DNA of 10,130 bases from Loktanella sp. (GTDB taxonomy: Bacteria; Pseudomonadota; Alphaproteobacteria; Rhodobacterales; Rhodobacteraceae), in NCBI GenBank assembly GCA_003551805.1, contig PUNR01000152.1, positions 1-10,130 on the forward strand, in the 5' to 3' direction. Each line of letters begins with the position of its first letter. The stretch's first letter is position 1. The notes under the pieces are model-generated. The model made no database searches. It was not told the DNA's origin and was given only the letters and a program-made list of their open reading frames with translations. The position numbers and the translations under genes are program-made. Below are positions 5,939 through 10,130 of this stretch, piece after piece.

Positions 5939-8074
5939 TTATTCCTCTGCCGGTTCTTCTTTGGCCAGTTCCTGACCGGTGGCCTGATCGACCATCTTCA
6001 TCGCCAGACGGACCTTGCCGCGATCGTCAAAGCCCAGCAGTTTGACCCAGACTTCCTGACCTTCTTTCAGCACATCCGACGGATGGTTCAGGCGCTTGTT
6101 CTCAATCTGGGACACATGGACCAGACCGTCACGCTTGCCAAAGAAGTTCACGAAAGCGCCGAAATCAACCAGCTTGACCACAGTACCTTTGTAAATCTTG
6201 TTTTCTTCTGGTTCTGCCACGATCGAATAGATCATGTCATAGGCGCGCTTGATCGCGTCGGCGTCGTTCGATGCCAGCTTGATCACGCCATCGTCGTTGA
6301 TGTCGACCTTGGCACCAGATGTTTCAACGATTTCGCGGATGACCTTGCCGCCGGACCCGATCACTTCACGGATCTTGTCGACAGGGATCTGCATGGTTTC
6401 GATCTTGGGCGCGTGGACGCTGAATTCCTGCGCGCCGGTCAGGGCTTTGCCCATCTCGTTCAGGATGTGCAGACGACCGGCCTTGGCCTGTTCCAGAGCT
6501 TTCTTCATGATCTCGGGCGTGATGCCTGCGATCTTGATATCCATCTGAAGCGAGGTGATCCCGTTTTCGGTACCCGCAACCTTGAAATCCATATCGCCTA
6601 GGTGGTCTTCGTCACCCAAGATATCGGACAGCACGGCGTAGGAACCGTCATCTTCCATCACCAGACCCATGGCCACACCGGCAACAGGGGCCTTAAGCGG
6701 AACGCCAGCGTCCATCATGGACAGCGAACCACCGCAAACCGACGCCATCGAGGATGAACCGTTGGATTCAGTGATCTCTGACACGATGCGGATCGTGTAA
6801 GGGAAATCTGTTGGCGCAGGCAAAACAGCCTGCAACGCACGCCAAGCCAGTTTACCATGGCCGATTTCGCGACGACCCGGGCCAGAAACGCGGCCAACCT
6901 CGCCCACCGAATAGGGGGGGAAGTTGTAATGCAGCATGAAGTTCGTCTTATACATGCCGGTCAGCGAGTCGATCATCTGTTCGTCGTCGCCGGTGCCCAG
7001 CGTGGTCACGACCAAGCCTTGGGTTTCGCCGCGTGTGAACAAGGCCGAACCGTGGGTCCGTGGCAGGATGCCGGTTTCCGAAACGATCGGGCGGATCTGG
7101 TCCAGTGCACGACCATCAATGCGGCGGCCATGCTTGACAACGTCACCGCGAAGAACGGCAGATTCCAGCTTTTTCAGCGCAGGGCCAAGGTTGCTGTCAG
7201 CTTGCTGGTCTTCGGTCAGGGCCGCAATGATATCGGCCTTGGCAGCGGACACCGCACCAGTGCGTTCCTGCTTGTCTGTGATCGCATATGCAGCGCGCAT
7301 CTTGTCTTCGCCTGCGGATTTGACGGCGGCGTAAAGCTCCGAATAATCCTCTGGCTGGAAATCGAAGGGCTCTTTGGCAGATGCTTCGGCCAGATCGATG
7401 ATCAGGTCGATGACCGGCTGGATCTGCTCATGCGCGAATGTCACCGCGCCCAGCATTTCTTCTTCGGTCAGCTCGTAGGCTTCGGATTCGACCATCATCA
7501 CAGCGTCTTTGGTGCCGGCGACAACCAGATCAAGGCGCTGTTCAGGCTTCATGCGCAGGTTGTGCATGTCGTCCAGTTCGGGGTTAAGGATGTATTCGCC
7601 ATCCACAAAACCCACGCGGCAGGCGCCGATTGGCCCCATGAACGGTGCACCCGAAATCGTCAGCGCAGCCGACGCCGCGATCATTGCAATCATGTCGGGG
7701 TCGTTGACGCCATCAAAGCTCAGCACGGTACACATCACCAGCACTTCGTTCTTGAAGCCGGGGACGAACAGAGGGCGGATCGGGCGGTCAATCAGGCGGG
7801 ATGTCAGCGTCTCTTTTTCGGTGGGACGCGCTTCGCGCTTGAAAAAGCCACCAGGCACTTTGCCGGCGGCGTAATATTTCTCTTGGTAATGCACGGTCAG
7901 CGGGAAGAAGTCCTGCCCGGGCTTTTGTGCCTTTGCAAAGGTCACGTTGGCCATGACGCTGGTTTCACCCAGCGTTGCAATGACCGACCCGTCAGCCTGA
8001 CGGGCAACCTTGCCGGTTTCGAGTGTGAGCGTCTCTTCGCCCCACTGCATTGATTTTTTCACTTCGTTAAACAT
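5939..8074 (-). CDS. pnp: Polyribonucleotide nucleotidyltransferase (PNPase)
   Basis: A 711-residue phosphorolytic 3'-to-5' exoribonuclease that degrades RNA to nucleoside diphosphates and can add tails; it acts as a trimer, often in the degradosome. Domain order is standard: first RNase PH core (about 10-225), alpha-helical linker (about 240-310), second RNase PH core (about 318-545), KH domain (about 560-620) with the GSGG loop at 573-576, and S1 domain (about 626-693; YKGTVVKLVDFGAFVNF). ILGDEDHLGDMDFKVAG carries Asp488 and Asp494, matching the catalytic aspartates of E. coli PNPase. The tail is short and acidic. Two consecutive ATGs exist (8077 and 8074). The second is preferred because AGGA then lies seven bases away and MFNEVKKSMQWGEE is the usual Rhodobacterales N-terminus. 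The gene lies downstream of rpsO but is separated from it. Confidence 0.97.
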   Translation of the reverse strand: MFNEVKKSMQWGEETLTLETGKVARQADGSVIATLGETSVMANVTFAKAQKPGQDFFPLTVHYQEKYYAAGKVPGGFFKREARPTEKETLTSRLIDRPIRPLFVPGFKNEVLVMCTVLSFDGVNDPDMIAMIAASAALTISGAPFMGPIGACRVGFVDGEYILNPELDDMHNLRMKPEQRLDLVVAGTKDAVMMVESEAYELTEEEMLGAVTFAHEQIQPVIDLIIDLAEASAKEPFDFQPEDYSELYAAVKSAGEDKMRAAYAITDKQERTGAVSAAKADIIAALTEDQQADSNLGPALKKLESAVLRGDVVKHGRRIDGRALDQIRPIVSETGILPRTHGSALFTRGETQGLVVTTLGTGDDEQMIDSLTGMYKTNFMLHYNFPPYSVGEVGRVSGPGRREIGHGKLAWRALQAVLPAPTDFPYTIRIVSEITESNGSSSMASVCGGSLSMMDAGVPLKAPVAGVAMGLVMEDDGSYAVLSDILGDEDHLGDMDFKVAGTENGITSLQMDIKIAGITPEIMKKALEQAKAGRLHILNEMGKALTGAQEFSVHAPKIETMQIPVDKIREVIGSGGKVIREIVETSGAKVDINDDGVIKLASNDADAIKRAYDMIYSIVAEPEENKIYKGTVVKLVDFGAFVNFFGKRDGLVHVSQIENKRLNHPSDVLKEGQEVWVKLLGFDDRGKVRLAMKMVDQATGQELAKEEPAEE

Positions 8075-8110
8075 CATCGTTTCCTAGTCGGGCCGCAGCC
8101 CATTTTGCGT

Positions 8111-8172
8111 AGGGGGCGTATTCCCCCTCATCCCTGTATCTTCTTTGTATCGGCGCTGGGATGCGGGCGCCG
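8111..8172 (-). promoter_or_regulatory. Two perfect hairpins in the presumed pnp leader
   Basis: AGGGGG/CCCCCT (8111-8116 with 8123-8128, 6-base loop) and CGGCGC/GCGCCG (8151-8156 with 8167-8172, 10-base loop) lie 34 and 74 bases before the pnp start. In E. coli a leader hairpin of pnp mRNA is cut by RNase III and PNPase then degrades the fragment, giving autoregulation. Similar placement here suggests, but does not prove, an equivalent. I could not find a convincing promoter box pair further upstream. Confidence 0.4.
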
Positions 8173-8267
8173 GGCTTCTCAAAGATAAAAGGGGCCTTAC
8201 CGGATATTGGCCTGTTTGGGAAGAGGCGCTAGGTTTCACCCCGTATAAGGCGCAGATTGGGCGGAAT

Positions 8268-8311
8268 ATGCTAAAAAACTGTTCAAAGGCATAGCCGGGC
8301 TAATCCTTGTG
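8268..8311 (+). other. Frameshifted start of the EEP lipoprotein: ATG plus A-AAA-AAC slippery run
   Basis: The enzyme frame opens only at GTG 8309, with no ribosome-binding site and a signal peptide cut to seven residues before Cys. In the same frame upstream the codons read LFKGIAGLILVLITIVGC, an excellent lipoprotein signal with lipobox IVGC, but no ATG. An ATG at 8268 in the neighbouring frame starts ATG CTA AAA AAC and stops at TAG 8292-8294. A -1 slip on A-AAA-AAC (8273-8279), or one additional A in the six-A run, joins that ATG to the enzyme frame and yields MLKK/N followed by the signal. The upstream purine-rich GGGCGGA is only a weak ribosome-binding site. Confidence 0.6.
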
Positions 8312-9184
8312 CTAATCACGATTGTCGGCTGCCAGCAGGTGCGTAATTCCGGCAGTGACCCTGTCCCGGATGCTGCCCCGCAGATGCTGCGGCTTGCCAG
8401 CTATAACGTGCATTATATCGTTCTGGGGCGCGCTACCGGTCCATGGTCCGTTGCGGATTGGGACCGGCGCAAGGGCCCGCTGGATCAGGCGTTCAAGACA
8501 GTCGATGCCGATGTGATGGCGTTTCAGGAAATGGAAAGCTTTGGAGGCGGGTCACAAGGCCGCGTGAACCTGACGCTGGATTGGTTGCTGGACAATAATT
8601 CAGGTTATGCTGCCGCGGCAGTTGGGCCGGTGGATCAGTTTCCATCGACGCAGCCGATCCTGTATCGCACCGACAGGTTGGAGGCGGTCGATCAAGGCTG
8701 GTTCTTCTTTTCCGACACGCCTGAAGTGATCTATGCGCGGACTTTCAACGGATCTTTTCCGGCCTTTGCATCCTGGGCGCAGTTTCGTGACCGCGACACT
8801 GGCGCGGTCTTTCGTGTGGTGAACCTGCACACTGACTACGCCAGCCTGTCAAACCGGCAGCAATCTGTCGCTTTGGTTGCAAACCGGATTGCGCCTTGGA
8901 TTGAGGATGGTGAAGCCTTATTCGTTATGGGGGATTTCAACGCCCGACTGGGGTCGCCGATTTTGCAGTTACTGGGCGATCTGGGGGTAGAATATGCACC
9001 AGTTCAAGGATCAACCTTTCATTTCAATCGCGGGCTGAACCTGTTTGGTGCCATTGATCACATCGGCTATGTCGGTGGCCCGCAGCTTGTTGGCGGACCG
9101 TTCGTTTTGCGCGAACAATTCGACGGTGAATGGCCGACGGATCATTATCCGGTGGCGGCAGATTTCAACTTGCCTGCTCCATAA
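8309..9184 (+). CDS. Endonuclease/exonuclease/phosphatase-fold lipoprotein
   Basis: The open frame encodes 291 residues from GTG; the real product probably begins further upstream through the frameshift at 8268-8311. After lipobox Cys8 and a short linker comes a full EEP (DNase I-like) domain, about 26-289. Metal and catalytic motifs are all intact: LASYNVHY (Asn33), AFQE (Glu74), VVNLHTDY (His174, Asp176), MGDFNAR (Asp209, Asn211), AIDHIGY (Asp250, His251) and PTDHYPV (Asp278, His279). The family hydrolyses phosphodiesters in nucleic acids or phosphomonoesters in lipids and sugars; a membrane-anchored periplasmic form could scavenge extracellular DNA or phosphate, which is inference. The gene is on the opposite strand to both flanking genes and sits between rpsO and pnp. 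It converges on rpsO with 59 bases between stop codons. Confidence 0.87.
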   Translation: MLITIVGCQQVRNSGSDPVPDAAPQMLRLASYNVHYIVLGRATGPWSVADWDRRKGPLDQAFKTVDADVMAFQEMESFGGGSQGRVNLTLDWLLDNNSGYAAAAVGPVDQFPSTQPILYRTDRLEAVDQGWFFFSDTPEVIYARTFNGSFPAFASWAQFRDRDTGAVFRVVNLHTDYASLSNRQQSVALVANRIAPWIEDGEALFVMGDFNARLGSPILQLLGDLGVEYAPVQGSTFHFNRGLNLFGAIDHIGYVGGPQLVGGPFVLREQFDGEWPTDHYPVAADFNLPAP

Positions 9185-9189
9185 ACCAA

Positions 9190-9218
9190 AAACGCCCGCC
9201 CCAAAGGGACGAGCGTTT
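9190..9218 (-). terminator. Intrinsic terminator of rpsO (probably bidirectional)
   Basis: A 13-pair stem with a 3-base loop runs from AAACGC to GCGTTT. Its two C-A mismatches on the plus strand become G-U pairs in the minus-strand RNA, so the fold is best for rpsO. In that direction it ends GGGCGUUUUUGG, a real U-tract. The A-rich and T-rich flanks could also stop transcription of the convergent lipoprotein gene, whose stop codon is five bases away. Confidence 0.85.
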
Positions 9219-9243
9219 CCATGTTCGAACCAAAGGTCGCGAA

Positions 9244-9513
9244 TTACCGGCGCAGGCCCAGGCGCTGGATCAGGCTCTGGTAGCGGGCTTCGTCTTTGGA
9301 TTTAGTGTAATCCAGCAACTTGCGGCGCAGGGCGACCATTTTCAGCAGACCACGGCGGCCATGGTTGTCTTTTTTGTGGGTCTTGAAATGCTCTGTCAGG
9401 GTCGCGATGCGGCTGGACAGGATCGCAACTTGCACTTCGGGCGAACCGGTGTCGCCTTCTTTGGTTGCGAATTCTTTCATGATCCGTGTTTTGTCTTCAG
9501 CAGTAATCGACAT
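9244..9513 (-). CDS. rpsO: 30S ribosomal protein S15
   Basis: An 89-residue protein, exactly the usual S15 length. S15 binds early to the 16S rRNA central domain, at the three-way junction of helices 20-22, and forms an intersubunit bridge. Signatures are MSITAEDKTRIMKEFATKEG, the GDTGSPEVQVAILS loop, LTEHFKTHKKDNHGRRGLL with the RNA-contacting His/Asp/Arg residues, and the C-terminal RYQSLIQRLGLRR. AAGGAG eight bases before ATG is a strong ribosome-binding site; an in-frame extension to 9618 has no S15 homology. The order rpsO then pnp on one strand is conserved, but here a terminator and an opposite-strand gene intervene. The 134-base gap upstream to the RTX gene presumably contains the promoter and any autoregulatory S15-binding leader; I could not assign these. 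Confidence 0.97.
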   Translation of the reverse strand: MSITAEDKTRIMKEFATKEGDTGSPEVQVAILSSRIATLTEHFKTHKKDNHGRRGLLKMVALRRKLLDYTKSKDEARYQSLIQRLGLRR

Positions 9514-9647
9514 CGGGGTCTCCTTGTCTAAAGGGTGAATGGCGCAAGCCGGGATGTCGTCCAGCAAGGCCCGTGGAGGTGCCGCCCGCGAAAGATTCCC
9601 GCGCGGATGGCTGCGCATAAGGGGAAATGGCCCAAAAGAAAAGCGTT

Positions 9648-10130
9648 TTATACGCGCAGATAGGTGACTGCCTGCAAATCCGGCTGCGCAAAGTTCGTCA
9701 GCTTGGCGATCAGTTCACCATTTGCCATTAGCATAGTACCGTCCCTTGACTGCTCTGTCGTCAGGACGGGCTGGTCGCCGCTATGTTCAATCTCTAGGAT
9801 ATCTTCGGCAGGGTCGAAATCTTCGATATAGACATACATACCAAGGCGCAGATTGAAAGTATCGGCACCTGTGCCGCCGTTCAGCACATCGCCCGGTCCG
9901 CCAGATAGGTAATCATCGCCCGCCCCGCCATTCAGATAATCGCGATCCAGATCGTCACGGTCGATCAATATGTCGTTGCCAGGCCCGCCGAACAGCACAT
10001 CAGCCCCCGGTCCGCCAATCAGGATGTCATCGCCTAGCCCGCCCATCAACACATCATCGCCAGGCCCGCCATACAATATGTCATGGCCAGAGCCCCCAAC
10101 TAACACGTCATTTCCGGCGCCACCATACAA
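9648..10130 (-). CDS. RTX-repeat calcium-binding protein, C-terminal part (runs off right edge)
   Basis: The last 160 codons of a protein that begins beyond the window; the apparent first codon (TTG) is an internal Leu. Residues 1-91 are glycine-rich nonapeptides of the GGxGxDxUx type, which wind into a parallel beta-roll when they bind Ca2+ outside the cell. Residues 92-160 (FNLRLGMYVYIEDFDPAEDILEIEH, split by loops, ending LQAVTYLRV) form the usual capping region and probable uncleaved C-terminal signal for type I (ABC/HlyD/TolC) secretion. The effector part lies outside the window, so hemolysin, protease, epimerase and adhesin are all possible. Codon use and GC look like the neighbours. 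No clear terminator follows before rpsO. Confidence 0.88.
   Translation of the reverse strand: MYGGAGNDVLVGGSGHDILYGGPGDDVLMGGLGDDILIGGPGADVLFGGPGNDILIDRDDLDRDYLNGGAGDDYLSGGPGDVLNGGTGADTFNLRLGMYVYIEDFDPAEDILEIEHSGDQPVLTTEQSRDGTMLMANGELIAKLTNFAQPDLQAVTYLRV
9858..10130 (-). repeat. Tandem 27-bp repeats encoding RTX nonapeptides
   Basis: Nine repeat units are visible in protein order: LYGGAGNDV, LVGGSGHDI, LYGGPGDDV, LMGGLGDDI, LIGGPGADV, LFGGPGNDI, then an 11-residue Asp-rich interruption (LIDRDDLDRDY), then LNGGAGDDY, LSGGPGDV (one residue short) and LNGGTGADT. The array continues past the right edge, so its full number is unknown. Confidence 0.85.

Noticed and set aside
6857..8053. 398-codon plus-strand open frame antisense to pnp
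   Set aside because: It mirrors the pnp coding frame in GC-rich DNA, has an unnatural His/Arg/Phe/Gln-rich composition and no recognisable domain. pnp is certain on the other strand.
8075..8077. First of two consecutive ATGs as the pnp start
   Set aside because: The ribosome-binding site is only four bases away; the second ATG has better spacing and gives the usual MFNEV N-terminus. The difference is one residue, so either may be annotated.
1..10130. CRISPR arrays, tRNA or rRNA genes, insertion sequences, toxin-antitoxin or phage-defence genes
   Set aside because: None is recognisable on either strand. The only tandem repeat is the RTX coding array, and gene content is otherwise ordinary chromosomal.

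Overview
The window looks like chromosomal DNA of a marine-type alphaproteobacterium of the Rhodobacterales (Roseobacter group). The basis is moderately high GC, a porin N-terminus of the Rhodobacter/Roseobacter type, PNPase and S15 of alphaproteobacterial type, and a C-terminal RTX-repeat protein. This placement is inferred from remembered family resemblance, not from a search.

Layout, left to right. (1) 1-215, minus: the first 71 codons of an outer-membrane porin with a signal peptide, running off the left edge. (2) 443-1740, plus: a two-gene unit in which a YggS-type PLP-binding protein overlaps rluA (pseudouridine synthase) by GTGA. (3) 1737-4799, minus: a catabolic or detoxification-looking trio, namely an aldehyde dehydrogenase, a VOC-fold ring-cleaving dioxygenase, and an esterase-type alpha/beta hydrolase one base after it. 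The last two resemble the Bacillus MhqE/MhqD pair. A strong inverted repeat sits between the dehydrogenase and the dioxygenase. rluA and the hydrolase converge on a shared CTAG that is the stop codon for both. (4) 5098-5730, minus: a small signal-peptide-bearing beta-barrel outer-membrane protein ending in Phe. (5) 5939-8074, minus: pnp. (6) 8309-9184, plus: an endonuclease/exonuclease/phosphatase-fold lipoprotein whose signal peptide is intact only if one base is gained, or a -1 shift occurs, at an A-AAA-AAC run. (7) 9244-9513, minus: rpsO with a clear intrinsic terminator. (8) 9648-10130, minus: the C-terminal end of an RTX calcium-binding protein, running off the right edge.

How the parts relate. 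rpsO and pnp, usually neighbours in one operon, are both present in the usual order and orientation. Here they are separated by an oppositely oriented lipoprotein gene and by an rpsO terminator, so pnp should have its own promoter; its leader holds two perfect hairpins. The dehydrogenase, dioxygenase and hydrolase could act in sequence on an aromatic or quinone substrate, but the substrate cannot be read from the sequence. Several intergenic regions contain operator-like palindromes or competing hairpins. I see no tRNA, rRNA, CRISPR array, insertion sequence or prophage gene, and no convincing new multi-gene system. The best leads are the frameshifted lipoprotein start, the split rpsO/pnp locus and the leader structures around the dehydrogenase/dioxygenase genes.
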